A stretch of 64,000 nt of DNA from Phoronis australis (GCA_002633005.1 NMRA01000220.1:91335-155334), one strand, 5' to 3'. Positions 32,370 to 44,364 are shown, numbered from the stretch's first letter. The notes: generated from the sequence alone by a model not told the origin. Translations and numbers: made by a program.

Positions 32370-35300
32370 GTAATCCGTCTACTATTTGTAACCTGTTTGG
32401 TGTGGCTATGTATTGCGTATATAGGGAAATCAGATGAATACAATTGTAGTTTTGTCCAAGCAACGAGGTTCCCAGTTTTGTTAAAAGTTCGACCTGTAAC
32501 CGTAGAGAGTCAGTGTAAAGAACAGTGCACACTCACTCTGTGTGGCTGAGGTCCTGAAGTGAGGTGACTGAGAGTGTGGCAGATGATATAATTTCATAGT
32601 ATTTTGTTCTTCCTCTTAAATTCTATGGTATTGCTGGAAAAACTTGTTTTATGTAGTTTTCTATGCTTGTTGCAGTCCAAACTGTAGACAGTGACCACAG
32701 TCTCTAGCTGGCCAGTACTGGCCAGTAGAGATGGTGAAGGTCCTATACTCACTGCTTCACTATCTCGACTGATGCATGTCCAGCTCATTAATTTTATCAA
32801 TGGAATATATTCTGAAATACTGGAAATGAAATTAATAAATTCTCATTTTTTTATTTTTAAGGTTTGAAACTTATGAAAACTTGTGCCAAGATGAGGCACC
32901 CATCAAGTTAATATTATGCGTCTTTTTTAGTTTGGTACAGTGTCAGATGCTACAAAAAGTAGACTACTGCCTGATCATTGATGCTCTATTTTTAAATGAC
33001 AATTATCCTGTTCAAGGTCTCATCAAGGCACATGGGTCTTCAGACAGAGATGCCGACAAACAACAGTATTTATGGCGCAAACCTCTCCTCCATAAGGGGG
33101 GGCATCGAGGAAGACATCTTCACAAGATGGTTGACTCCAAAAATACCACTTGGTCTCGATTCAAAAACACTTACTCCTCTGTGGAAAACAGCTCTCAGTT
33201 AGCAAAATCTGAAGTGGATAACAAGCAATGCGTGAGGACATCAACTGAAAGCTCCAAGGCCCAGTGTAGTGGCTCCCGACATGTTCTCTTGCCTAATAGC
33301 ACAGGAAAAGGGAAATTACCAGCTTACTCTGTACAAACTGGAACAAGAACCCAAAATAAAATACCTTCAAAGGAGCCTGGTTCTTCAAGGACTGTAATTT
33401 ATAAAAACGCTAACTGGTCGAAGTACAAGAAAATCAACTTAGTACAACCAGGAAGCAGTTGTGTTGGTATTATGACCAGCACACCTTTAAGAGGAGACCT
33501 TAAGAAGACAGGAGTTTCTACGACTATTGGTGACATATCTGCCAATGTTTCTAATATTTCTTCAATCAGTGTGTTGTCCTCGCCCGAGTCTGACAAGTTG
33601 ACTGTCTCGAGTCTGGGTAGTTCAGCAACATCTGATATCAATACTCAAGGTGTCTCAAGTGTAGTTAATCTGAATACAGCAACTGCAGTGTCGAGCTGTG
33701 GTAAGACGGTTAGTGACAAATCAAATGGGGAAGTTGTCAAAGAAGCTTTCAATAGTCCTTGTGCCAGGCAGTCACAGCTCCTGACTTCTAAACAGAAGAA
33801 CCGTTACAAGTATGTTAAAAGTTCGGCGTCATCCAGTGAAAGTCCGTCCAGTAGAAATACGATCAAGCCGTGGGTGGGTTCCAGTCCTGCACATGGCAAG
33901 AACAGATATAAATTTATTAGGAGCATTGGGAATGATAATTCCACAGTGGACAAAACTGTTAAAACCAGTGCCCCTTCCTCTAGTTCACAGCACCCTCTTC
34001 AGTTCAAAAGCAAATACAAACTGACTAGAAGCAGTTGTTCAGAAAATGTGAAAATGTTAAAGCCTCACATCACCTCTAAACTAAAGCATAAATGTCGGTA
34101 CAAACTTACCAGGAAGCCTAGTTTAGTGACAGGCACGTTGTCAAATCATTCACTTAATTCAAGCTCTGATTCAAAACTGCATCGTAAGACCAGGTACAGC
34201 ATTTCAAGGCAACAGAGTGGTGGGGATGTGTCTAACAATAAAAAGATAACATCGTCGATTGTCAACAAGTATAAAATTGTTCGTGAAAGACGGAATTGGA
34301 ATAAGTCCCACCTGAAGATTGGCAATTTCAAGCTGCTGAATACTTCTTTCGTGGATAAAAAAAAATCTTACCAGTCTAGTGAAACGGTGTGGAAAAGGGA
34401 AAATGCACCTAAAAGAAGTGAGTGCTGTTTGTTTATTTGCATCTGATCCCCTTTTTTCTCACCCAACAGAATTTTCTATCCTTAACTCTGAGGCCGATTC
34501 ATGGTTTTGATTTATATCTGGCAACATTTAAATGGACTGTAATCTTAATGGCATTGATAGGAAACAATGCACTTGTGCTAAATGGCGGAGTTCACAGGAA
34601 TGCAATGCATTTCTTTCAGTCAGGTAATTTTAAGATGGACATTTTTGTGTGAATATCTTAATGCATAACAGTGGCAATTTGACAGCATGATGGTAATGAA
34701 GAATTGGTAAAAAATTACTGCAAAATATCCCACTGCACTAAGTCCATACAAGAATGCAGAACATTGTCTTTCATCTACCCTAGCGTCATCTGGTGACAAG
34801 ACATATAGTCCGTCATGTCGCTGCTGTATAACATTGAAAAATGGCTATTTGGCCATTTGCTCCCCTGGAATGTATCTTTTTGTCTCTTAAGATACATTTG
34901 TCTAATGTTACAAAGAAGTGAAAAGGTAGTGACTGACTGATTAAGTGGCTATATTGGAAGTGTATGGTGGGGCATTCCGTCTGGCTATACTTACAAGATG
35001 GCTACGTCAAGAGAAGAAGTGACTTATGGTTTAACTGCTTACAGATTGTGCAGTCATTTCTACTTGACGATGTGTACATGTTTGGAAATTGGTAGTCATT
35101 CCTTTTAAGAATTTTAGGATTTTATCTGTGCTGAATGCCAGTGATTGCACTTCTCGCATGCTTACTCCACAATGTCATTTACAGTTGTTCACCGACCTGA
35201 AGGAAGTAGATTCAAGTTTGTGAAAGGTTCGCACAGTTCACCAAAGAAGATTACAGTCCTACCAAGCAGGTCCAAGTAAGTTGAGTGATGCCTCTTTTGG

Positions 35301-38300
35301 GGACCAACTTGGTTCCATGAAGTTCAAATTCGGACTTGTGGTTGGTCATAGAGATTTGATTTTTACATGTTTAAGCTGTCGAAATAGTGACGTTAGGCGT
35401 ACTGTTGCCTTGGTGTCCCATGATTTGTCAAGATCATGACATCGAGCAGAGCTCTTCTAACATAAGCGACTGGACATTGAAATAAGACTGTGACATCAGA
35501 TGGGGGCGGTCTCTAGATGATGATTGACCATGGAAATAAATTAGATATTTACGTAAAACTGAGCTCTTGTTACTTGTGATTAGTCAAAGATGTCAGTCAG
35601 AGCTCTTCTGGCTGGTGATTGGACACGGAATGTAGACAGTGACATCAGACAGAGCTACCTTTGCCATTGTCGTGTGACGGGACGTTCGTAACTTTACGCT
35701 TATTGTTATTCTTATTTAGTTGCAAATGTTCGGTTATTCTTATGGTAATGTCTTTGTTGCGTCTCAGTGCGCCTTTGTTACGTGGGCATGTGGGCGCGAC
35801 TGTATGTGTCGGGCACTTCGCAAATTGATCGTTATCATGTGAAATTGAACTGGAACGTATGCCTGATGAGAGGAAATACATATTTTTGATGTTCAGTGGA
35901 GACTTGCTCTGTTACAGTCGCAAATGCTGATGACCTGGAAGGAAGTTGGTCTTTGGAAAGTTATTTGAATTGAATATTTGAATTGAATGATTGTCTGTTA
36001 AGTCTGTTAAGTCTGTTAACTTTTTTGTCAGCTTTTGTGCTAAGAAGGTGTAATGTTAGAGTTGCATGGCTATGTGATCCTGTTTTGCACGTTTCAGACT
36101 GAAATTGGATCGTAGATGGAAGTCCGGAAATAAATCAAAATATTTGCTCACGAAATCTCGAAAGCCAAGTGTTTCATCGAGTCGTCTGATCATGATCAAT
36201 GGTGTTGTGTACAGTAGCAGTAAATCTACATTAAAGAGGACTACACACAGGAGGGAGCCTGTAGTCTTGAAAAGTAAGAAAAATCGGGGCCAGTGGAGAG
36301 GGGTCTCACAATATGAGGGCCAGTGGAGAGGGGGGCTCACAATATGGGGGCCGGTGAAGNNNNNNNNNNNNNNNNNNNNNNNNNNNNNNNNNNNNNNNNN
36401 NNNNNNNNNNNNNNNNNNNNNNNNNNNNNNNNNNNNNNNNNNNNNNNTCACTTCCTGTTCTTGCCACCATTGTTTTCTTGTATGCTCTTTCAATATCATG
36501 TTAAGTTGAGAAACTCTTTATCTTGTCTTAACTATGACTTGGGTTACCAAAAGGAGGTTCATTTTCCATGATTTGACAATTCAGTATCAATGACACTGTC
36601 TACTGTATCCAGTCGGGTATTAGCCCCTAATCTTGTTATTAGGAAGCTCCAAAACTGGGGTAGACTTGTAACCGGGTGGACTTAATGATCATTCAACGTC
36701 AGTTTCTGTTTCTAAGCAAGTTTGCACTAATCTGCTTGGCAACAGGGCACAAGCAAAGAGTTTGATTTGACGTGGACTGAGAGATAGGGGTGGGGTTATA
36801 CGCAGGAAAATTTAGGGGTGGATTAGCAGGTTGGCTTATACCTGGGCTGGTGGTCTTATATTTGAGAGTAACCCAAAAGTTGGGAAGTGGGTTTATACCA
36901 GGAAATGAGCTTATACTCGAGGTGATACGTTACATGCAATATAGTGTACGCCAAATTTTATTAAGAATTTGCATGTTCTCAACAGCATTAGGTGGCCCTG
37001 CTAGGCAACGGTCATTGGGTGAGCAGGCTTTTAAAATGTATAGAAACAAATTGTTATATTTTCAACAAGATTTAAAAACTGATCTGAATGATTATTTGAA
37101 GGAAATAATAACAAATCCACCAAGACGATCTCCGTGAGAGGTGTCCGGTATAAAGCAGATAGATGTGGGAAGACTCTACACAGGATCTCTGGTGCGTAAA
37201 ACTATGAACAAGATTGATATCTATTCCCTTGCAATTATTAATTCTAATTTGTCTTCATCCTGTAGGCCTATTTGAAGCTTATTGGAATGTATACACTGTA
37301 ATTCTTGTTGAAAGATTTGATCGATATTTCATTCACATTTAATACGAGTTTTAATAAGAAAATTTACTATTTTTTGTCTTTTCATTCACTGGGTGAAGTG
37401 CCACTCAGTTTAATTAAATTAAACTTTATTGATTAATTAAAGCCTTACACTTACAGACTCAGTCACCAGTCTGACTCCATGGGGATCCTTGTCTAGACTA
37501 TCATTTTCTCACAGTACAAGATCACTGGCGAGGTAAGTTCAGTTTGTAATGGACTTTGATATCTGAAGTTTTGTAACTTAGACTGTATTAGAAATGAGGC
37601 GTCATGCTGCCGATTCATGGAACAGATGAAAAACAGAATTTCATCGGACTGTAAATCGGCAGAATTGGCGATTTTTAAGCATTGCTATACTGAGTCGGTC
37701 ATCAGAATATGTAATGGGTCAAAATTTCATACTTTTTGCAGCATTGTATGTTCAAAATTTTATGTGAATGATTTGTTTCAGCCGTGCTTTATACAAAAGT
37801 TTGCGTCTGGTTGCTACGAGGAAGACGAGACAGAAAAAGCGAGACTACTGTTTGTTTTATAATCGCTTTGGAAAGTGCAACAGGGGAGATAAATGCCCTT
37901 ATATTCATGACCCCGCTAGGATTGCAGTCTGTACAAGGTACTTTTGGTTGGTTCAGTTTTATTCGTTCTTGATCAATATGATCTCAGCGTTTATGGGATA
38001 GGCAAACATGCTGTTCTCCTTTTGGATGTGAGAGTTTGTAATTTAACTTGTCAGTTAAGACACTATACTATACCACGATTACGAACAAATCTCACCAATT
38101 TAGGACACAATATGACGGACGGATGAAATTTTATTTTCTCATTTATTCATAAAATTAATAACATATGGTACAAAAATGATGGTTTTCCTTATTCAAATTT
38201 TGTACCACAGCCACCAGAGTGCTCATTATTTTGAAAATTTGTGTCAATGTATTTTGTATCAATTTAGATCAAGTAGTTCTACTTGCACCGAGTTTTTATA

Positions 38301-41300
38301 AAAACGTGTCGTTTTATTTCGCTGTTATGGATTTATAGGCATTTGGACACACCGTAGCCTATAAAGTTCAGCAGGCCAATTTACCAAGGTCCGTAAAAGG
38401 AGTCTGGGGTCTGTTCGGAGACAAATTCGAAGTATTCGTCCGTGAAACACAGACAGGAGAACCTAGATCTGTGTTGCTTAGACTTGTGATTTTTTGACTT
38501 CTAAACACACATAACGCTTAATCGTTATCTCGGCCAGTGTCTCAGAACCCGATCAGGCTTGTCGCGGCCGACGGGACTGGCAAGAACATAAACCAGGTTG
38601 AGTTGGAAACTAAACCTCCAGTCACGAAAAGACTATAATAGTAAGCCAAAAAAATAATGTTCACCTAATTATTTAAGTGAATTAGCCACGAAACTGAAAA
38701 TCTACTTACTTGTCGGGGGCCGTGAAGTCGGGTTCCCTTCCCCATACGTCAGGGCAAAGGTTGTACAGTAACAATGATTTGAATGATGTATTTGTATTTC
38801 TGAATAAAGATTCCCTAACATGTGACCATAGCATATAAAATCGATAAATTGTTTCACAACAGCTTTCTGTCAGCAAACACTGAATTAGCATGCGCTCCCA
38901 CGGCCTTGTTGCCTGGTCAATTACCTCTATTGCCAACATCAAAAGCTGGTAATGCAGTGGTTTATTCATTGGTGGCTTCTAAACATTTGCACTCACGAAT
39001 ACTGCAAAGGCATTACAAATTGTATCTAATGACTGTTTCAGTTTTATATAAGCATTGGTTAGGATGAGAATAATTCATTTTGAAACAGGACGCAGAATAA
39101 TAAAAATCTACATGGCAACTCGCCAGGCGCCAATCCCGACTTAGTCAAGAGCTCATCGGACGAAGACTTCATGGGTCGCATCGTTTGAGGTTTCACAGGC
39201 TATCAGTTCGAACCGGAATACACTGATCAAGAAATACTAGAGGCGCCATGAACATGCACAGGCTACAGAACGTATGGATAATTCTTTGGTAAACCGAAAT
39301 TCGTCAGAAACATCACTGTCGACGAAATGCTGGCCACAGATACAGAGATGTTTCACGGCCTCATACTTGCTATTAACAGCGTACTTATCATTCTTCACTA
39401 CCACAAGCCACTTCCTAAGCATTTTGGGCTCTCGCGGAAGTTGAAAAAAACGATATACCCGCTTTCTTCGCAGCTTCAAAGTTCAGACAAACGGGAACGA
39501 TGTACCGCAATATAGCAGCATTCACTCTCCAGACGAAACCACTGACGTCGCTGCGTTTTTTCTCACCCTCCTCACAGGTTAACGCAACACGTCTCGGCAC
39601 GGTGAGGTCGGTCGTATAAGATGCGATCCGATTAAGACGGTAAAAAAGACTAATTAAATCGGGTGGCATTCTCCTTTCAAAGTGAACAAAGCGCTGTTTT
39701 GGCAATTAAATTTATACGAAATTGGAGTGATTTTACTGTTATGATGTATAATTGTGAGTGCAACTCTCCAATGTGTTTTCATTTTACAATTTCATTGTTG
39801 TCATTATGAGTGCATTGCCAAAATACTCCATGGAATCAAAACTTGGCCCTGATTGGTAGTTCCTGTTTGTGCTGTAAGAGTGGGCAATAAATGTGCATGT
39901 AACTTGACAGCAATGAACGGAGATGATGATTGACAAAAGCTGTAGCTACAGTTGTGGGTTTGTGGGTGACAAACATTTGATGCTCGCAAAGGTCTTGCAA
40001 TTTCCTATTTTGATTTTGATGTCAAAACTGAGTTTGAAATTTGGCTGTTTGGTACTTGTACTTAACATTAGTTTTGGTAATAATCGTACTGTAATGCGTG
40101 TAGTGATACGATATAAGTAAGAATTATTAGTGCTCTTACACACCATATGTTGGTTACGACACGTAAAGTCTAAAAAGGTTCCTGTCCCGACTGGGGTTCG
40201 AACCTGGACTTAACTGTTGGTCAAGTGATGTGACCAACATATGGCGTGTAAGAAGATGGATGATTCTTACTTATGTATTGTTAGTGTTTGTTCTCTGCAT
40301 AGAATACTGTCAGGTCTGTGTGCAAGCAATTGCAAGTTAGTGCACTTGGCCTTATTAAAATTAGTTTTATTGTTTCTTTCTATGCAACCAACTGAGAAAG
40401 ACATGTGTAGCTCAAAACATTTTACTATGTAATCAAGCAAAAGAGCAAGCTGAATTATGTTCTTAAGTTTGTAAAAAGATGCATTTTTCAACAGAAATGA
40501 GTGCACTCTGGCGTTAAGAAGTACAGAAGCTAAATATTCTAGCGACATTATGGATCTACTCAGACTCTTAGTTGAGTGATGATAGAGTGAGAGCTAACGA
40601 AAATAAGTTCAAGACAACCCTGCATTTTATGATCCTTAAGGTTTTTACGAGGCACGTGCAAGGTGGACAACTGCCCGTTCTCGCACCATGTTGCTAAGGA
40701 GAAGATGCCTGTATGCTCTTACTTCCTGCGAGGGGTCTGTAATAATGACAACTGTCCTTATCTTCACGTGAATGTGGCAAAGGATGCAGAGATATGCCAG
40801 GACTTCCTCAAGGGCTTCTGTCGTCTAGGTGACAAGGTAAGTTAAAGGAGCGTTAAATGTATGATAGTTACCTGCCAAGGGTCATTTCTTCAAGATATCA
40901 AGTTTTTAAACACGAATTTCCAATTTTACAAAATTTCCAATTTTATTCTCCTTCATGATTAGAGCAGTGCATTATTATGTGAAGGAAATGTATTCCCAGA
41001 TGTTTGTTGTCACATTGTGATTTTTCACCAACAAAAATTTTGATGCTTGGTAATGAAGTTGTTGTTAAGTTTATTTCTGTCAGCTGTTGTGGAAAAATGC
41101 AGATGGAAGGAGGGGGGCGCTTTTTCACTTGTGGCACATATTTTTGTTCTAACCCATCACCCATAATTTTTCATTGCTTTTGGGTTCAACCACCCCTATT
41201 TTTTAGAAATAGGTTTGCTCACTGAACATGAAATCAATTTGAGTAATTTCTAGTGGTCCTACCAACCCAAATCTGAGCTTTCAGGTTCATGGAACATTCA

Positions 41301-44300
41301 AACCATTCGATATATATAATTATTGTATACAGTTTGACATTGTATGAATATATGCAGGGTTATGCTACTTCGACGACATTATGATCCAGAAATACTAATA
41401 CTTAATTATTCTCATCTTCACAGAAATATTTTGCACTTTCCTATTCATAAACTGCTTTATACTTTATATTAGGGATATTAAGATGAATTAAAAGGTGGTA
41501 GTGAAATGCAAACTGCATTAGACGTGTGCTGTCTGCTAAGCTGGGCCCAGTGCACCAAACACCTGAAATTTATTTTCATTTATTAGTAGACACATAACAC
41601 AATACACAAATTAAGGCCAAAGTTAAGCTAGGGACCTGACTCAAGGGCCCAGTAGTGGGGTCCAGTGGGATTTGAACCTATGACCTTGGGAACAAGAGAC
41701 AGACACTCAACCCACTAGGCCACACTACCTCCTTAGATGAATTTATGTAAGAAAGTGTCTAGTTGGGCCATTATATGCCCAATCCAAGTCAGCCAATAGT
41801 GTGACAACACAGTATGTTTAGGCATTGCACTTGCCCACTCTCTAAACATAAGAAGCTGGTCATAAGACTAAATGTGAACACGCTTTCTTATTTGTGCCAT
41901 TTAGATCCCAGTCATATGAATCATTTAGCGCATTGTAGACAATTCGGTAGTTTGGCGTTCCTCTGCCAAATTGTTGCAAAACCACCGCCGGCTGGTAATA
42001 TTTTATTTTCTACAAGAGCAAGAGCAATTAATTTTTATCTATTCTGTATGCATCCGCTCACTATTTTTTATCTCAAGTGCCCCACCTTCCGTACATGTAT
42101 TTCTGGAACAGCTGTACCCTTAGAACTAAGTTCAGTAATTGATCTATTGCCAGGATTTTGAGTGACTGCTTATCTGACCAATCAGCACACCTTTGTTTCC
42201 AAACCTCCATTTTACCCGACAAACAACACGCTGTCGGATAAAACTTGTTTGTTTGTCGACTTTTCGCAAGGGAACGGAGCTTGTTATAGGTTAATTGTGA
42301 AATGAGACAAGACAAAATTTCTGTCTTGAATCTCAACCATTTTCATGAACCATAGCCCATGTCTTACTTACCTCAGTGAAAGTGTTATATCTGTTTATGT
42401 TTTAGTGTAAGAAGAAGCACACCCACATCTGTCCCAAATCCCACCTGCCGGGGGGTTGCCCTGATGGCTCCAAGTGCAGGATGGTGCACCCACAGAGTCA
42501 CAGAGTGGGTAAACCCACCAAGAGGAGGAACACTTACAGGACTCTGTTAAGGTTTGTTTATCGACTCTTTCTATAAAATTAACCCATCTACAGTATCAAC
42601 AGATTGAGTTGTGTCTTTGAAGACCATAATGTGCAGCTGCTTTAAAAGAAGTTGGCGAAATTTCAGATCCTGTCATCAAACATTGGTGAAATTTCACATC
42701 AAAGGGTTGAGCTAATTTTCAATTGTTCTGTGTGATTATGCGTCAGATTTCCTATAGTCTTTGTTTTCACCATTATAAGCTAGATGAATATTGACAATAT
42801 TCATGCCAAGTCTTTTTATGCCCTCACCTATTTATATTTTTTATGCTTTATTAATATACTGTTAAAACTGAGCTGAGGAGCTAGAAACCTGGCTCAAGGG
42901 TTTAGCAGTGTGACCTGGTAGGACTTGAACCCACGACCTCGAATAAAGAAAGCGGACACTTATTAATAAGGCCTTACTGCCTCCTCTAAGCTGATGATAG
43001 GGACCCTTTTCCTTTTGTAGTGACAACCCGGAAGTTGGTGATGACACCGTGTGCATTATACCAAACAAACAACAGAAGTTATCCAGTCAACTGCCCTCTT
43101 TCATTTCCCTCAGAGACTCGTCACTGGATGCTAGTCAGGAACACAAACCTTCCGCTTGTAAGTAAACTCGTCAACTACTGAACTACACAAAATGTTCAGT
43201 AGTGCTCATCTCTGGCATTAATTACATTACATCAGAACCAACGGAACTGAGAGATTTCATTCAACTATGCGAAACCTAACTCATCTGGCTGCGCTCACTT
43301 AGGTGAACTACAGTGTAAAGGAAGTTTATCTGAATTAAGTGCAGATCTGATTTATGAACATTTGCCTGGGGTGAATTTTAGTGCATACACCGTCTTGAAA
43401 ATTAGGTGGGAAAACTTTTAGTTGCAAGTGTGTTACACTGGTGAGCCGGAATTTAACGAGTACTCGAGGTCAGACCTGTGCACTCGGGTTGTGTGCGCCC
43501 ATCTGTGATAAAATTGTTCATCAAAGGGACATTATTGGTTTTTTGGCGGGAAAATGGATTATTGGGGTTATTGTTTGATGGGATAAACTGCTACAAGTTA
43601 TTAGCTTTGACCAGAGCTATAAAACAACAAAGTGCGTTGCTTTTTTGTGATTTCTCTACAAATTTCCACTGTTGTCTGTAAGACATTTGCTAAAATGAAG
43701 ACCACTAAGTTAAAAAAGCACAAAATACTCTCATGACTGTCACTTATCGAGTTAGGTTAAGCTCTGTAAGGCAAAGTGCTACACTACGACCGTGGAGGTT
43801 GCAAGTCCGTTTCCAGAAATCAAATTTATATGTGATAAATATGTTACTCGTGCAAGAATGACTACTTGTTCATGTTTTGCTTTGCACTGTGAAGTCTATT
43901 TGTGCAGTTGTTCACTTGTTTTCAACCTTCACATTTGACTATTTTATTTAAAACGATACTTAAGGTGCTTGCTTTCAGAGACTTCACACTAAAACGAGGC
44001 AAACTTGAGATGGTTTAACACAAAAATATAGCCCATGTGATTCCCCTGGTCAGAGCACAGTCTTGGAAAACGGAAAGTGTTAACTCTCCTCGTCCTTTTA
44101 GGGCTCATTTCATCTGGCAAGCACAAAATCAAAACAGTCGTATGGCCATTGAAACACATGGGTGTCTTAACACAATAGCCACACTAACTGTGAACTTGGG
44201 ATGTGCACTCACAGCCTCACATTATATATCCTTAGAACTTGTAGAACAGGTTTTGTTATAAGCACCATCTATTGTTTTTGTTGAATTCTTCCACTGCCTC

Positions 44301-44364
44301 CTAATGGTGTTCTTTTTCAGCAACTGATGGCATGCAGATTCGCCCAAGGTTCCTTATGGACTGA
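32315..44364 (+). CDS. ZC3H3: ZC3H3: CCCH zinc-finger mRNA processing/export factor
   Basis: Nine exons are seen (32315-32369, 33017-34417, 35185-35275, 36098-36273, 37782-37937, 40641-40836, 42406-42551, 43021-43157, 44321-44364), giving about 800 residues plus one missing exon (human about 950). The N-terminus MDENSENLKLKQEIAYLTG, then LIKAHG, matches the short helical N-terminus of vertebrate ZC3H3. A long basic, Ser-rich region has at least six YK-centred repeats (RYKYVKS, RYKFIRS, KYKLTRS, RYKLTRK, RYSISRQ, KYKIVRE). Five CCCH fingers follow: CLFYNRFGKCNRGDKCPYIH, CTRFLRGTCKVDNCPFSH, CSYFLRGVCNNDNCPYLH, CQDFLKGFCRLGDKCKKKH, and a last one from CPKSHLPGGC to CRMVH. The C-terminus has QLPSFISL and IRPRF, as in the family. 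Members act in the nucleus with the cleavage and polyadenylation machinery and in poly(A) mRNA export. Confidence 0.95.
32708..32725. repeat. Perfect 18-bp palindrome
   Basis: CTGGCCAGTACTGGCCAG in ZC3H3 intron 1, within a block (CACAGTCTCTAGCTGG) that resembles 31253-31270. Confidence 0.9.
33017..34417 (+). CDS. ZC3H3: ZC3H3 exon 2: long disordered basic region
   Basis: 1401 nt. The acceptor is TGTTCAAG ending at 33016 and the donor is GTGAGT at 34418. It is rich in Ser, Lys, Arg and Thr, with WSRFK/WSKYK and repeated YK motifs. The open frame extends about 136 nt upstream of the acceptor, but that part is intronic by homology. Confidence 0.93.
35185..35275 (+). CDS. ZC3H3: ZC3H3 exon 3
   Basis: 91 nt between TTTACAG and GTAAGT. 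It encodes VHRPEGSRFKFVKGSHSSPK, then KITVLPSRS. It is in phase with exons 2 and 4. Confidence 0.85.
36098..36273 (+). CDS. ZC3H3: ZC3H3 exon 4
   Basis: The acceptor is GTTTCAG and the donor is GTAAGA. It encodes KLKLDRRWKSGNKSKYLLTK and later NGVVYSSSKSTLKR, aligning with the vertebrate block before the fingers (GGVLYKVSANKLSK). It ends with one base of a codon. Confidence 0.88.
36286..36359. repeat. Minisatellite running into assembly gap
   Basis: GGGCCAGTGGAGAGGGG then CTCACAATATG, unit about 36 bp, is seen about twice before the N run begins. The gap is probably an unresolved tandem array. Confidence 0.7.
36360..36447. other. Assembly gap (88 N)
   Basis: Lies in the ZC3H3 intron between exons 4 and 5, in the interval where the reading frame demands another exon. 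Confidence 1.
37782..37937 (+). CDS. ZC3H3: ZC3H3 exon 5: finger 1 and start of finger 2
   Basis: The acceptor is TTGTTTCAG and the donor is GTACTT. It encodes RALYKSLRLVATRKTRQKKR, then DYCLFYNRFGKC to YIHDPARIAVCT. It enters with one base of a split codon, so the preceding exon must end with two bases, which exon 4 does not. Confidence 0.94.
39198..39251 (+). pseudogene. Short coding relic (YQFEPEYTDQE)
   Basis: Plus-strand frame GYQFEPEYTDQEILEAP, with an acidic SSDEDF stretch and a stop just upstream. Acidic motifs of this YxFEPE type occur in transposon-associated invertebrate proteins. It lies beside the THAP relic on the opposite strand. Low confidence. Confidence 0.25.
39237..39516 (-). 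pseudogene. Broken THAP-type zinc finger
   Basis: Minus-strand frames read YIVPVCLNFEAAKKAGISFF and then, after a shift, FFQLPREPKMLRKWLVVVK with HLCICGQHFVDSDV. Together they follow the THAP layout (C-x4-C, SFF.FP, RKxW, C-x2-HF). The frame changes at a run of seven T (39444-39450), and the expected first zinc Cys is Tyr. The relic sits in ZC3H3 intron 5, probably left by a THAP-domain DNA transposon or a duplicated gene. Confidence 0.55.
40111..40275. mobile_element. MITE of about 165 bp with about 40-bp inverted ends
   Basis: ATAAGTAAGAATTATTAG and CTTACACACCATATGTTGGT on the left face ACCAACATATGGCGTGTAAG and GATTCTTACTTAT on the right. The centre holds GGGGTTCGAACCTGG, a tRNA B-box-like word. 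It lies in ZC3H3 intron 5. Confidence 0.75.
40641..40836 (+). CDS. ZC3H3: ZC3H3 exon 6: fingers 2 to 4
   Basis: The acceptor is TCCTTAAG and the donor is GTAAGT. It encodes FLRGTCKVDNCPFSHHVAKE, KMPVCSYFLRGVCNNDNC and AEICQDFLKGFCRLGDK. Fingers 2 and 4 are each split by an intron, as the ligand spacing shows. Confidence 0.95.
41590..41733 (-). mobile_element. tRNA-derived SINE, copy 1
   Basis: Minus-strand A-box-like GTGGCCTAGTGG and B box GGTTCAAATCC, followed by a CCCTTGAGTCAGGTCCCTAG body shared with copy 2. Lies in ZC3H3 intron 6. Confidence 0.7.
42406..42551 (+). CDS. ZC3H3: ZC3H3 exon 7: end of finger 4, finger 5
   Basis: The acceptor is TGTTTTAG; the first codon is the third Cys of finger 4. 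It then encodes KKKHTHICPKSHLPGGCPDG, SKCRMVHPQSHRVGK and a basic tail, donor GTTTGT. Confidence 0.94.
42866..42987 (-). mobile_element. tRNA-derived SINE, copy 2
   Basis: Minus-strand GGAGGCAGTAAGGCCTTATT, B box GGGTTCAAGTCC and body CCCTTGAGCCAGGTTTCTAG. The A box is degraded. Lies in ZC3H3 intron 7. Confidence 0.7.
43021..43157 (+). CDS. ZC3H3: ZC3H3 exon 8
   Basis: The acceptor is CCTTTTGTAG and the donor is GTAAGT. It encodes DNPEVGDDTVCIIPNKQQ and KLSSQLPSFISLRD. Reading through the donor would stop after two codons, a possible short isoform. Confidence 0.9.
44321..44364 (+). CDS. ZC3H3: ZC3H3 terminal exon, copy 1
   Basis: The acceptor is TCTTTTTCAG. It encodes TDGMQIRPRFLMD and TGA. 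The IRPRF matches the vertebrate C-terminal LHIKPRL. The identical exon occurs again at 48089-48132. Confidence 0.88.

Noticed and set aside
32881-33016. Upstream part of the long open frame in front of ZC3H3 exon 2
   Set aside because: Homology and phase place the exon border at 33017, with exon 1 at 32315-32369; the earlier codons are intron read-through.
36790-37137. 115-residue open frame in ZC3H3 intron 4
   Set aside because: No recognised domain, not in phase with flanking exons, and no splice borders that fit. A transposon fragment is possible but unsupported.
37515-37532. Possible 18-nt micro-exon with good acceptor (CTCACAG) and donor (GTAAGT) in ZC3H3
   Set aside because: Its length preserves phase, so it does not repair the frame mismatch between exons 4 and 5, and it matches nothing in the family.
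41640-41733. A functional tRNA gene
   Set aside because: The A and B boxes are present, but no cloverleaf with an acceptor stem can be drawn and sister copies share a non-tRNA body, so it is a SINE.
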